This document shows positions 27,116-36,200 of a stretch of DNA of 64,000 nucleotides, in pieces. The translations under genes were made by a program, and so were the position numbers. The notes beneath the pieces are model-generated. The model saw only the letters and a program-made list of their open reading frames with translations, was not told the origin of the DNA and ran no database searches. Every line of letters begins with the position of its first letter. Position 1 is the first letter of the stretch. The stretch spans positions 101,496 through 165,495 of the forward strand of contig JAFDVL010000108.1 in NCBI GenBank assembly GCA_018268995.1. Reading direction: 5' to 3'. The DNA comes from Acidobacteriota bacterium (GTDB lineage Bacteria; Acidobacteriota; Blastocatellia; RBC074).

Positions 27116-27946
27116 ATGGATATACTGATGCCTATGCATCAACGAACCTTATCTTTCCTACTTCTTTTGAGTGTTTTTGTCCTTCCTGTCGCCGCGCAAG
27201 TCAGGCCTGCGATCATTGCTCATCGAGGAGGCGCAAAAGAGTCTACCGAAAACACTATCGAAGCCTTTCAGCGAGCCACCCAAATTGGTGCACTGGGAAG
27301 TGAAACAGATATTCGCTTAACCAAAGATGGTGAAGTGGTAATTTACCACGATGACAATGTTGGGCGGGTCGAGGGGCTATCCTTTGCCCAAAAAGGCCCC
27401 CTGGTGGCGGATGTTACCTATCAGGAATTGAAGGCAAAAACGCTGAAGCCCGTGGGTGATGATAAAGGCGGGCGTCAGGTTCCTACGTTCAAAGCTGTGC
27501 TTGATCAGGTGACTTCGGGGCTGCTGAATGTTGAATTGAAGCGGTGCCCACGGTTTGATGAATTGGTGGAAAAAACGATTGTAATCTTAAAGAATCACCC
27601 TGCGCTGGATCGAGTTGTCCTTGAGGCACCTGATCTCGTAACGGCGCAAAAGCTGCGTGACGGATTGGGGAGCAAACTTAAGCTACACATCAATCCAGGC
27701 TATGACTCGTCTGTCCCCTATGATGTTGCCGTCAAAAAAGTAATTGAATTCAAACCACATTCCCTCTCAATTTCCTACAAAAAACTATCGTGGGAAATCG
27801 TAGACCTGGCACACAAAGCCGGCGTTGAAGTTTGGGTCTGGACTGTGGATGATCCTGGCATTGCGCAAGCTGTCGCATTGCTTGGCGCGGATGCCATCAA
27901 GACCGATAAGCCAACGATGTTGCTGGAGTTATTTCGCAAGAAATAG
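27116..27946 (+). CDS. Secreted glycerophosphodiester phosphodiesterase (GDPD family)
   Basis: A signal peptide (RTLSFLLLLSVFVLPVAAQ) precedes the GDPD TIM barrel. The metal/catalytic elements are IAHRGGAKESTENTIEAF and GSETDIRLTKDGEVVIYHDD, with the conserved HR, E, D and H. The C-terminal VWVWTVDDP and GADAIKTDKP are classic for the family. It would hydrolyse glycerophosphodiesters to glycerol-3-phosphate and an alcohol in the periplasm. ATGs at 27128 and 27134 are alternative starts. It is a single gene divergent from rimP. Confidence 0.93.
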   Translation: MDILMPMHQRTLSFLLLLSVFVLPVAAQVRPAIIAHRGGAKESTENTIEAFQRATQIGALGSETDIRLTKDGEVVIYHDDNVGRVEGLSFAQKGPLVADVTYQELKAKTLKPVGDDKGGRQVPTFKAVLDQVTSGLLNVELKRCPRFDELVEKTIVILKNHPALDRVVLEAPDLVTAQKLRDGLGSKLKLHINPGYDSSVPYDVAVKKVIEFKPHSLSISYKKLSWEIVDLAHKAGVEVWVWTVDDPGIAQAVALLGADAIKTDKPTMLLELFRKK

Positions 27947-27993
27947 TGTTGAACCAATTGATTCGGTATCGGCTAACCTCGCAGTCGGCTTCT

Positions 27994-28512
27994 TTAGTGA
28001 ATAATTTCCCGCAAAATAGAAGTCGCCGCGATTTCTGTCGGAGTAGTAAGCACGTAAATGGAATGAAATCCTTCTTGGGAGAGATTAGCCAGGGCCGCTT
28101 GTAAATCCTGTTGCTGTTGCAGGATCACTTCCTGGTCTACGATTCGGTGGCTGCGCTGCTCGTTTTGTTGAAAGGCGATGGTACTTTCCACATTGAGTAC
28201 AATTGCCACTGCGGGAATCTGCGCCGCCGCTGCCACGCCCAATAAAAATTGGCGTGCCTGCGATTGGACATTGGTTGCATCAATCACAGTCAGCTTGCGA
28301 TGCGCCAATCGTTTGGTCGCAATCAAATGTAGCAATTCAAACGCGTCCTGATTTACGGTTTGATTGTTCTCGTCGTCGCAGATGAGCGCGCGGCAATGAT
28401 CTGATGAGACAATCTCAGTCGGTGCAAAATGTTGTCTTGCGAAAGTGGATTTGCCAGAGCCTGACACGCCAATCAGTAACACCAGCGAGACATCTGGAAG
28501 CGTAATTTGCAT
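27994..28512 (-). CDS. P-loop kinase, polynucleotide-kinase-like (AAA_33 type)
   Basis: The ATG at 28512 follows the acyl-CoA ligase stop by 2 nt, so translation is probably coupled. The 172-residue protein carries Walker A GVSGSGKST near residues 15-23, then SSDHCRALICDDENNQ and VIDATNVQSQARQFL, the pattern of the kinase domain of bacterial Pnkp and of zeta-toxin-like small-molecule kinases. No phosphatase or ligase domain is attached. The substrate is unknown: RNA 5' ends or a small molecule are both possible. Confidence 0.8.
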   Translation of the reverse strand: MQITLPDVSLVLLIGVSGSGKSTFARQHFAPTEIVSSDHCRALICDDENNQTVNQDAFELLHLIATKRLAHRKLTVIDATNVQSQARQFLLGVAAAAQIPAVAIVLNVESTIAFQQNEQRSHRIVDQEVILQQQQDLQAALANLSQEGFHSIYVLTTPTEIAATSILREIIH

Positions 28513-28514
28513 AC

Positions 28515-30074
28515 TCAATTCACTCGTCGTGCGTATCCTTTCCAATATGGTTCGCGCAACACCTTCTTATCAATTTTACCTGTGCCGCCTTTGGGTAATT
28601 CGCTGTCTCGAATCTCAATTAACTTCGGCGTTTTGTAATGCGCCAGATGTTCAGCGCAATGCGAAATCAATTCTTCAGCCGTGGCAATAACGCCAGATTT
28701 CAACGTGACGACTGCGGCGACGACTTCGCCCCATTTTTCATCGGGGGTGCCAATGACTGCGACTTCGCGCACTGCCGGGTGTTTGAAAAGGACATTTTCG
28801 ACTTCGGTGGAGTACACGTTTTCGCCGCCTGTGACGATCATATCTTTGGTACGGTCTACAATGTAAAAGAAACCGTGTTCGTCCATCCGCGCTGCATCGC
28901 CTGTGTGTAGCCAACCGCCGCGCAGCGTTCGCGCGGTTTCTTCCGGTCGCTTCCAGTATCCGAGCATGACGTTTGGCCCGCGCGCGACGATTTCGCCGAC
29001 TTCCCCTTGTTTCACGGGTTGGTCGCTATCATCAAAGATCTGCAATTCCACCCCGATAATCGGACGACCGCACGAAGCCAGACGGCGCGTCAGGTGTTCT
29101 GGCCCTTCAAGGACATGGTCTTGCGGGGAAAGCCGTGTCAGTAGCGGGGAAGATTCGCTTTGCCCATAACCCTGCGATAGCTCAACACCGGGCAGTGTTT
29201 GCATTGTGCGTTTCAGCAATTCAGCAGGCATGGGCGAAGCGCCGTACCCAATGCGTGTCAGGCTGCTTAAATCCCGCCGATGCACGTCAGGGTGATTGAT
29301 AATGAAATTAATCATCGTTGGCACCAGAGTTACACTGGTGACGCGTTCGCGTTCGATCAGTTCCAGCAGCCCTGCCGGGTCGAATTTCTTCAGCATCACA
29401 TGGGTGTTGCCATGCAGCGTGATGCTCATGAGGGAAGGAAAATCTGCCAGATGAAACATCGGCGCAGCGTGCATATACACTTCACCCTCACGCGCAGGAA
29501 TCGCTGCCAGCGAATGCAGTAAATTCATCCACAGATTCCGATGGCTGAGCATGACGCCTTTCGGCAGTCCAGTTGTCCCACTGGTATAAAACAATCCTGC
29601 CAGATCGTTTTCTGCAATTTCAGGCGTGACGACCGAAGCTGTGGCATTGGCGATCAAATCTTCGTAGCCGAGAAAATTTTCTGCCGGGGCTGTGGCAATG
29701 TAATGCTGAATGCCTTCCAGTCGTGGTCGCATTGCAACCGTCATCGGCAGCATCACATCATCTGAAATCATTGCTACGCATTCAGCATCATTGATGATGA
29801 AAATCAGCTCTTCTGCTGCCAGCCGATAATTCAATGGCACCACCACTGCGCCAATGTCCCAGCAGGCAAAAATGACTTCGGCGAACTCGTGCCCATTGAG
29901 CATGAGGATGGCAATGCGGTCGCCCTGTTTGACTCCGCGTTGCTGGAGCGCCGCCGCGAACGCCGTCACGCGGTTGCGCATTTCCTGATAGGTTTGCCGA
30001 TGTTCTCCATCAATCGTCGCAATGTGATGCGGATAGAATGCCGCACCACGTTTCAGCACTTGCGTGAGAATCAT
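28515..30074 (-). CDS. Acyl-CoA synthetase (AMP-forming, long-chain type)
   Basis: The ATG at 30074 has AGGGAG about 7 nt upstream. The 519-residue protein belongs to the ANL superfamily. The P-loop is FYTSGTTGLPKGVMLSHRN (about 165-185), A5 is GYGQSE, A7 is GWLHTGD and A8 is DRTKDMIVTGGENVYSTEVE. A10 near the C-terminus, PKGGTGKIDKKVLR, contains the catalytic lysine. It activates a carboxylic acid to an acyl-adenylate and then to the CoA thioester; fatty acid is likely, but chain length cannot be read. Cytosolic or membrane-peripheral. Confidence 0.93.
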   Translation of the reverse strand: MILTQVLKRGAAFYPHHIATIDGEHRQTYQEMRNRVTAFAAALQQRGVKQGDRIAILMLNGHEFAEVIFACWDIGAVVVPLNYRLAAEELIFIINDAECVAMISDDVMLPMTVAMRPRLEGIQHYIATAPAENFLGYEDLIANATASVVTPEIAENDLAGLFYTSGTTGLPKGVMLSHRNLWMNLLHSLAAIPAREGEVYMHAAPMFHLADFPSLMSITLHGNTHVMLKKFDPAGLLELIERERVTSVTLVPTMINFIINHPDVHRRDLSSLTRIGYGASPMPAELLKRTMQTLPGVELSQGYGQSESSPLLTRLSPQDHVLEGPEHLTRRLASCGRPIIGVELQIFDDSDQPVKQGEVGEIVARGPNVMLGYWKRPEETARTLRGGWLHTGDAARMDEHGFFYIVDRTKDMIVTGGENVYSTEVENVLFKHPAVREVAVIGTPDEKWGEVVAAVVTLKSGVIATAEELISHCAEHLAHYKTPKLIEIRDSELPKGGTGKIDKKVLREPYWKGYARRVN

Positions 30075-30273
30075 ATTTTGCTCCCTTTGCGCGCCCAATC
30101 GCTTGTTTCACTTGAAGCAGGCGATTTTTGTGAGTTCGTTTTATGTCCGGTTATTGGAAGAATGCGTATCCTATCCTAATCTCTGGATGAAGTGGAATCG
30201 TCTGTCAGTGCGAAGACTAAAATCAGTGAAAGGTTTGAAGGGAATGCGAGCTTTTCGGAACCAGCAGGGAGGA

Positions 30274-31515
30274 TCAATTCCAGAACAACAGCAACAGCAC
30301 ACCCGCAGTGAAGACAATCCCATAGAAGGCAAGGATCTGGATGAGTAAACGGCGATGTCCTAAAAACGCTACGATTCCGGCTTTGAAGATTAAATTCGAC
30401 ATTGCCGCCACCACCACCACACGCCATCCATCTGTCGCACTCAAACGGTTTTCGTGAACCAGACGCGCCGTCGAAAGCGTAATTGCATCCACGTCCGTTA
30501 AGCCTGAGACTCCGGCGATTAGATACAGACCCCGATTGCCAAAATGTTCTTTGACCGCCGCAACCATGAACAGCACAACTGCGTAAACCAAACCAAACAG
30601 CAAGGCTGATTTCAGCTCTGACGGGTTTTCCTGCACCGGCATATCATTTTGCTCGCTTCGGTTCTTGACCCACAGCACCAGGGAAGCTGCGATCAGAAGC
30701 AAGAGCAGAATGGTTAAGGGCGGCGCAGCAAACGACCAAAAAGCAGGCGCAACCGTCACGATTTCCACTTGCAATCGCACAAACACAATGGCGGAAGCAA
30801 TCATCACCACGATAGCCGTCAATCCTGCGCTTTCTGGCATTCCTACGGTACGTTTCGCATAGCTGATGGTGGTTGCCGTGCTCGAAATCATTCCGCCCAA
30901 AATGCCTCCCAGCACGATACCTGCGCGCTGCCCGAAGAATTTGTAAATGATATACCCGCCCAGACTGATGCCGACAATCAATACAATCATGAACCAGATG
31001 TTACGTGGATTGAGGACGGCATAGGGGCCATACGCACGGTCGGGCAGCACGGGCAGAATCACCAGCGAGAGCAGCGCGAACTGCATAATCGCCTTCAGGT
31101 CATTCTCGCCCAGTCGTGCCACCAAGCCATGCAGTTGCCCTTTGAATTGCAATAGCACCGCTACGCCGCCGCCAATGGCTATTGCGACAGCGCGGTGTCC
31201 GATGACAAGATACACACCGACGGCAAACATCAAGAGCAGCGCGATCTCCGTCGTCAGCCCAGGATCGGGATGTCCTTTTTTCCCTTCCTCCAGCTTGCCA
31301 ATAAAAATCATTCCACCCAAGGCAAGCAGACCTGCCGCGATTACCCATCCTCCAAACGCCTGTGCCAGCAATCCACACACCGTGCCGAAAATCGTGACCA
31401 GCGGAAACGTTCGCACGCCAGCCAATGGCGAAGCGGTGCTTTCTCTTTGCAAGCCCACCAACAGTCCTAGTCCAAGAGCGACTCCCAATTGCTGAAAGAG
31501 GAATGAGAGTTCCAC
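30274..31515 (-). CDS. MgtC/SapB-DUF4010 family membrane protein
   Basis: The 413-residue protein starts with an MgtC-like domain (LGVALGLGLLVGLQRESTASPLAGVRTFPLVTIFGT; about residues 8-140) and continues into a DUF4010 domain with QFALLSLVILPVLPDR and GGILGGMISSTATTISYAKR. About ten hydrophobic helices are visible. This two-domain type is widespread and its transport role is unproven. No regulator or MgtA-type ATPase is adjacent. Confidence 0.9.
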   Translation of the reverse strand: MELSFLFQQLGVALGLGLLVGLQRESTASPLAGVRTFPLVTIFGTVCGLLAQAFGGWVIAAGLLALGGMIFIGKLEEGKKGHPDPGLTTEIALLLMFAVGVYLVIGHRAVAIAIGGGVAVLLQFKGQLHGLVARLGENDLKAIMQFALLSLVILPVLPDRAYGPYAVLNPRNIWFMIVLIVGISLGGYIIYKFFGQRAGIVLGGILGGMISSTATTISYAKRTVGMPESAGLTAIVVMIASAIVFVRLQVEIVTVAPAFWSFAAPPLTILLLLLIAASLVLWVKNRSEQNDMPVQENPSELKSALLFGLVYAVVLFMVAAVKEHFGNRGLYLIAGVSGLTDVDAITLSTARLVHENRLSATDGWRVVVVAAMSNLIFKAGIVAFLGHRRLLIQILAFYGIVFTAGVLLLLFWN

Positions 31516-31590
31516 CAGCGTAGCCTTTCCTGAAATCGAAATAGATGTCGCTGCTTCCTTACGGTTGTGTCATACCGTCGCATCGCAATT

Positions 31591-33036
31591 TCACCCGCTC
31601 AGCTTTTTGATGTTGCCGAATACGCGATAGAAACCGTTGCGCGCTTCGCGTACCTCGTCAACGACGTAGCGTGCGCCTTCCTCGCGAATACCCTTCGGGA
31701 ATTGACAATGCCAGGTTTGATCGAATCCTGCGGAGACAACGCGAACACGCAGCCGCGCACCTTCCTTGTAACATTCGACCACAATGCCTGTACCTGCGTC
31801 GCGCGTGGTTTCGAGCGCTGTTGCCGAGACCACTTCCACCGTCGGCGCAGCGATGATAACAGCTGTTGGCACCGTGCCGGTTTGTGCCGCGTTGATGGCT
31901 GCTTCGCTGGCATCAATGCAAGCAAGCGTTCCGTTTGTTGTTACGATATAAAGCCGATCATTGAAAAACTGCATTGAGTACGCGGCACCGCAACCACTCG
32001 CCAGTTTCCACAGTCGCTCGCCCGCTTCGTTGAAGCAATACAGCGCTTCTCGGTTATCGCCCGCGAAAACGTACTTGCCGTTTTCTGCCGTGGCGCAGGA
32101 AAACAGCGTGGCATCGCATTCATAGATTGTGCCCGCCTCGCCCGCTTTTGTGAAGCTATGAACGCAGCCACTAGCGCAAGCATAGACAAAAGCTTCTTCC
32201 TGCCAACCAAATAGTACCTGTCCCGGAATCGGGCGCTCCCATAGCTTTTTGCCATCCACCCAATCGTACATGGTTACGCCATGACTGTGGCCATGATAGA
32301 CGCCGATTTCATCGCAGCGCACCATCCAACCTCTCTCGCCTGTACTCTTTTTAGTCCATTGCGATTCGTCTTCGTGATTGATGGTTGTCACCCCGCCACG
32401 ATTATCCGACACCGCCAGCACGCTGTCGAAAATATCCAGCCAGTAAATATCCACTTCCGGTGCGATTTCATACGCCACGCGCGGAACCTTCCCCGTCAGA
32501 TCGTACACATTGCCATCATCGCAACCCGCATAAAGCCATGCGCCATCGGCGACGATACATTTGACGCCGTCGGGCAACTTGAATTTGGAACGCACTTCGC
32601 CCTGATGATTGAGGCCGAAAATATTGCCTGCTTCGTTGCCGACCCAGCAACGCTCGTGGTCAATGAAAATGCCGAACGCATTGATACCTGACTCAAATTT
32701 CCAGAGGACGGGCGCTTGTTTCGCGGGCGGAATATTGCGGCCAGAGCGAACCGGCGCTGTATTTGTGACGAGCGCGGCGCGGCGCGTCACCGTACGCTTT
32801 TGCCGCACGCCCTGCACCGCAGGTTCATAACCCTTTTTGAGTTTCTCGTTGATTTTCTTCTTTGCTTCAGCCAGCGCTTTTGCAGCATCGTCGAACTTTT
32901 TGGATTGCCTTTGCCCCGCTTCGCCAATGCGGCCAAAGCGGATCGTAAGTTCATTACCCGTGACGACTGCTTCGTAAAATTTGTGCGACCCGCCACCAGA
33001 TTCAGACAATTCCAGATAGGTTTTTTCTTCCTGCAT
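31591..33036 (-). CDS. WGR domain fused to a PQQ-like beta-propeller
   Basis: The 481-residue protein begins with a WGR domain (about residues 1-75: TYLELSESGGGSHKFYEAVV, LTIRFGRIGEAGQ, KAKKKI-type helix). WGR is a small domain that in other proteins binds nucleic acids or accompanies PARP and MolR-like proteins. After a basic linker there are about six to seven propeller blades with repeated AWLYAGCDDGNVYDL and KYVFAGDNREALYCF type strands. There is no signal peptide, so it is cytosolic. GAGG lies about 7 nt before the ATG. The role is unknown. Confidence 0.85.
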   Translation of the reverse strand: MQEEKTYLELSESGGGSHKFYEAVVTGNELTIRFGRIGEAGQRQSKKFDDAAKALAEAKKKINEKLKKGYEPAVQGVRQKRTVTRRAALVTNTAPVRSGRNIPPAKQAPVLWKFESGINAFGIFIDHERCWVGNEAGNIFGLNHQGEVRSKFKLPDGVKCIVADGAWLYAGCDDGNVYDLTGKVPRVAYEIAPEVDIYWLDIFDSVLAVSDNRGGVTTINHEDESQWTKKSTGERGWMVRCDEIGVYHGHSHGVTMYDWVDGKKLWERPIPGQVLFGWQEEAFVYACASGCVHSFTKAGEAGTIYECDATLFSCATAENGKYVFAGDNREALYCFNEAGERLWKLASGCGAAYSMQFFNDRLYIVTTNGTLACIDASEAAINAAQTGTVPTAVIIAAPTVEVVSATALETTRDAGTGIVVECYKEGARLRVRVVSAGFDQTWHCQFPKGIREEGARYVVDEVREARNGFYRVFGNIKKLSG

Positions 33037-33187
33037 AAAATAACCTCAACCGTGTGTTATTGGGGGCGTGAAATCAGTCAGCGAATGGAACGGGGCGATA
33101 AAAATTTATAATTCTCTGCCCATCAATGAACTGAGCTTGGGCTGTTATTTACTACGATGAGAAAAAGAAAGCCGTGCAATTTTAGCG

Positions 33188-34252
33188 TTAGTTATTGGGG
33201 AATTTTATCGCCGGGAGCCGAGATCGCCCTTCCTGAATCCTTTGGGATAGCTTCATTGCCATTTCCCGATTAAGTCGCTTCAGGATGGCGTATTCCTTCT
33301 GCGCCAACGCTGTTTCATTGCGTTCGACATAACAAAGACCCAGTCCGAAATGGGCTTCTGCATGCTTGGGACTGAGGCGAAGCGCTTGTTGGAAGAGGGC
33401 TGTGGCGCGCTCGAAGCGGTCGTTTTTGATAAATGGATCAATTTCCATGATCGCCATTCCCAGATCACAGAGTGCTTGTGGATTTTTGGGATTTACCTTG
33501 AGCGCCCGCTCGGCCTTATCCTTCTTTTCAGCCAATTGTAATTCGTGGCTGACGAACTTGGCATTGGGATCCTCAATCGTTGTGAGGGACTGCACCTCTG
33601 TCCGGGCCAAGTCAAACTCCCTCTGCTTGATGTAGATGCGGCAAAGATTGAGATGGGCGTCGCCATATTTCCCATCTGCTTCAATCGCCTGCTTGTACAA
33701 TGCAATTGCTTCTGCTGCACGGCCCTGGATCGAAGCAACCATCCCTTTTCGATTATAGGCTGCGGCATATTTGGGATTGAGTGTGATCGCCAGATCGTAG
33801 GATTTAAGTGCCTCGTCTGTTTTGCCTAAGGTGTCACGCGCATAACCGAGCCAATAATGAGCCTCTGCTGATTTCGGATTGACCTGAATCGCTTGCGCTG
33901 CGGTTGCTTCGGCTTGTCCTGCCTGCCCCCGACCAATATCCACTTCTGCTTTCAGAAGGTAAGGCGGAAGACCATTCGGACGAAGGCGGATGGTTTCGGC
34001 AAAGGATTCGGACGCGCTCTTGTATTTGAATTGAACGTAATAAATTACGCCCAGTGCCAGATGCGCCTCGGCAAAATCTGGATACAGTGTAATGGCCTGC
34101 TGAAGGGCGGGTAATGCTTTCTCATATTCGTGTGCTTGCAGGTATTTTATCCCGTCATAGTAAGCAATCTGCGCCTCTCGTTGCTGGCGCGGCGTGGTCT
34201 GGGGATTTTGATTTGGCAGCAGTGAAAATAATATCAGCAGGATGAGGAACAT
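33188..34252 (-). CDS. Secreted or membrane-tethered TPR protein
   Basis: A short hydrophobic leader (MFLILLILFSLLPN) precedes seven to eight TPR units spanning nearly all of the 354 residues (for example AHLALGVIYYVQFKYKSASESFAETIRLRPN and AHYWLGYARDTLGKTDEALKSYDLAITLNPK). It is a protein-interaction scaffold with no catalytic domain. A TATAAT-type -10 on the minus strand (34302-34297) lies about 45 nt upstream, without a good -35. Confidence 0.82.
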   Translation of the reverse strand: MFLILLILFSLLPNQNPQTTPRQQREAQIAYYDGIKYLQAHEYEKALPALQQAITLYPDFAEAHLALGVIYYVQFKYKSASESFAETIRLRPNGLPPYLLKAEVDIGRGQAGQAEATAAQAIQVNPKSAEAHYWLGYARDTLGKTDEALKSYDLAITLNPKYAAAYNRKGMVASIQGRAAEAIALYKQAIEADGKYGDAHLNLCRIYIKQREFDLARTEVQSLTTIEDPNAKFVSHELQLAEKKDKAERALKVNPKNPQALCDLGMAIMEIDPFIKNDRFERATALFQQALRLSPKHAEAHFGLGLCYVERNETALAQKEYAILKRLNREMAMKLSQRIQEGRSRLPAIKFPNN

Positions 34253-34713
34253 ATTATTTTTTACCTGTTGGGGGCTGAAGGAACCGTCGAAATTGGATTA
34301 TACATGGATACGCAGTAAATGCTTACTGTCTTTTAGTTTCAATCCCCCGCGTCCTTCACCATCACTCCTCAAGTGATGAATTCCCAATAGCAAAAAGCCG
34401 GGTTTCATCAGAGTGGTTCTACATACGTGCCTGATGTCCCGGTTCTTTTGTTGCTGGCAAAGTGAGCGATCAGCGCTGCCGCCAGTGGGGGCACGAACAA
34501 TCGGATTGGATTTAAACCGGGAGACAATCGCTGCATGCCTTCGGCAGAGATCCGGCACCGCGGCTGCCTCCCAATTTGTGATGTCCTCAGCAGAGTATCA
34601 CTGCATGATTTTAGCACGCTGGTAGCAAAGATTTCGCCCGCGCTGGTCGTCCCGCAAATAAATCAGGGTGATTTTTGTACGCTATTTACTTTAGGCAGAA
34701 AGTACTGTTTGTG
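34253..34713. other. Non-coding interval with one inverted repeat
   Basis: I find no supportable gene in these 461 bp. One inverted repeat pairs CCGGG..CATCAG (34398-34411) with CTGATG.CCCGG (34431-34442), near the end of the SUMF1 gene, and may act in 3'-end formation of its transcript. Confidence 0.45.
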
Positions 34714-35631
34714 CTAACGCTCCTGGACACAGCGAAAGCCCTTTTCGTCATGGTGGATGTCAGGCCGATTGCCGAGGCGTCGGCTGATTCTTGTGATGGC
34801 AGGAATTGTGTCAAACGCGCCTCCTCGCAAGACGCGCAATTCGCCCCGGCTCGCCCCGTGTGGGTTCGCCGCCGGAGAGTCCCCATAATATTCTTTGTCA
34901 TACCAATCTTCGCACCATTGCAAGACATTGCCTGCCATGTCATACAAACCAAACCCATTGGGTAGAAAGAGACCGACCGGCGCGGCATAGGTGTAGCCGT
35001 CGTCGTATTGCTCAAATATGGAATAGTTCGGATGATAAACCTTCGCCTGCTTGAAACTGGTGTCGGCCAGATTCGCCACCTTGTTTCTGGGATAGTCATC
35101 TCCCCAGACAAACACGGTGCGCGCGCTTCCATTCAATCCCGTGTTGCCGCCACGTGCCGCATATTCCCATTCCGCTTCGTACGGCAACCGTCCGCCCGCC
35201 CATTTGCAGTAGGCCTTGGCATCTTCCCAACTGACATTCACAATCGGATAAGCATCGTCCCATCCCCACGACGGCGCAGGCGGCATCGCCCGTTTCGTGG
35301 CTGCACAGAATTTGCGGTATTGCGCAACCGTGACGTTCCTGCGATACATCCAGAATCCGTCCACACGAACTTGATGCGCAGGCTGCTCGCTTTTTGTATG
35401 TTGTTTCCAGTCCTCTGGCCAATTGAACTTGCGCCAGATTTGATCAAGTTCGGCGGCATCGCTGCCCATCAGGAACGTGCCCGGCGAGATGTACACCATC
35501 TCTGCGCCGTCAGTAGAATTGATACGATGGTTGGACGCCTGGGCCGCATCGGCCTCGGCCTTGCGGTGGTAAACGCTGAGACCCACTGTCAGGAAAATGA
35601 TCAGAAAGCAAGCACAGGAAATACGAAGCAT
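34714..35631 (-). CDS. Exported SUMF1/FGE-sulfatase-domain protein
   Basis: The start has GAGG 7 nt upstream. A signal anchor (FLIIFLTVGLSVYH) precedes the SUMF1 domain: MVYISPGTFLMGSDAAE, YRRNVTVAQYRKFCAATKR, YPIVNVSWEDAKAYCKWAGGRLPYEAEWEYAARGG, YDMAGNVLQWCEDWY and RISRRLGNRPDIHHDEKGFRCV. This is the formylglycine-generating-enzyme-like fold, also used by EgtB-like and lectin-like proteins. I cannot locate the catalytic cysteine pair of true FGE, and no sulfatase gene is nearby, so a non-FGE role is more likely. The export signal also argues against co-translational sulfatase maturation. Confidence 0.85.
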   Translation of the reverse strand: MLRISCACFLIIFLTVGLSVYHRKAEADAAQASNHRINSTDGAEMVYISPGTFLMGSDAAELDQIWRKFNWPEDWKQHTKSEQPAHQVRVDGFWMYRRNVTVAQYRKFCAATKRAMPPAPSWGWDDAYPIVNVSWEDAKAYCKWAGGRLPYEAEWEYAARGGNTGLNGSARTVFVWGDDYPRNKVANLADTSFKQAKVYHPNYSIFEQYDDGYTYAAPVGLFLPNGFGLYDMAGNVLQWCEDWYDKEYYGDSPAANPHGASRGELRVLRGGAFDTIPAITRISRRLGNRPDIHHDEKGFRCVQER

Positions 35632-35695
35632 TTTGATTCCTCGAAGGAACGTCGCGCGCTTATAGCGGTTTTCAAGTGGGTGCGCCCGACGGGCC

Positions 35696-35766
35696 GGTAC
35701 GGTACAGCGAGCGGTAGCGACCTGGTGTCAGACTCACCAACTCACTACCGCTCGTCGTACCGTACC
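35696..35766. repeat. REP-like palindromic element upstream of hsdR
   Basis: Two 22-bp arms (35696-35717 and 35745-35766) match as an inverted repeat except for two adjacent bases; the arms contain GGTACGGTAC and GAGCGGTAG. The 27-nt loop holds a small GGTG/CACC hairpin. It lies in a 570-bp gene-free interval (35632-36200). Confidence 0.8.
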
Positions 35767-35998
35767 GCGGGCGAATCGCAGGTCGTACTCACCTGAAATG
35801 AGAAGTTCACCGAATGCGAAGGGCTTTAGCATAGCGCAGTCCCTTTACGTGACCAAACGCGATCCACTGGTATCAATCAATACTAAATCGAATGCGCCAT
35901 TTCTCGCTAAATGATCTTGATTGCAGTTTTCTCATCGTCTCCCTATAGTAACCCCTTGTATTGACAGCGTCGGTTAGAATCGCAACCCAGAAGGGGGC

Positions 35999-36044
35999 CT
36001 TACAGGTTCACAGAAAATGTACAACAAACATCTTGTTTGTTGCT
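35999..36044. repeat. Interspersed hairpin repeat, copy 2
   Basis: This is nearly identical over about 45 bp to 11096-11140, including CAACAAACA-TCT-TGTTTGTTG (36022-36042). The first hairpin of copy 1 is missing here. An open frame crosses it from 35961 but is not a credible part of hsdR. Confidence 0.8.
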
Positions 36045-36200
36045 TTGAACGATCCTTGCCCGCCCAATTTGTCAATACACGTACTTCCGACCCCTCTGCC
36101 CCGTAATTCGTGCTGCGATTTGTCTCAGACCTCACGCAGACGCAACCTCAAATGTATTTCAGCCCGGTTTTGCTTGGTCAAAACAATCAGGGGAACGCAG

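Noticed and set aside
34298..34617. Short minus-strand frames before the TPR gene region
   Set aside because: No ribosome binding site, odd composition and no recognisable family; the interval looks non-coding.
34714..35631. True sulfatase-activating FGE
   Set aside because: Catalytic cysteine pair not seen, export signal present and no sulfatase nearby.
35961..36200. 80-residue N-terminal extension of HsdR
   Set aside because: It translates the interspersed hairpin repeat and lacks a ribosome binding site; the ATG at 36201 has one and matches family starts.
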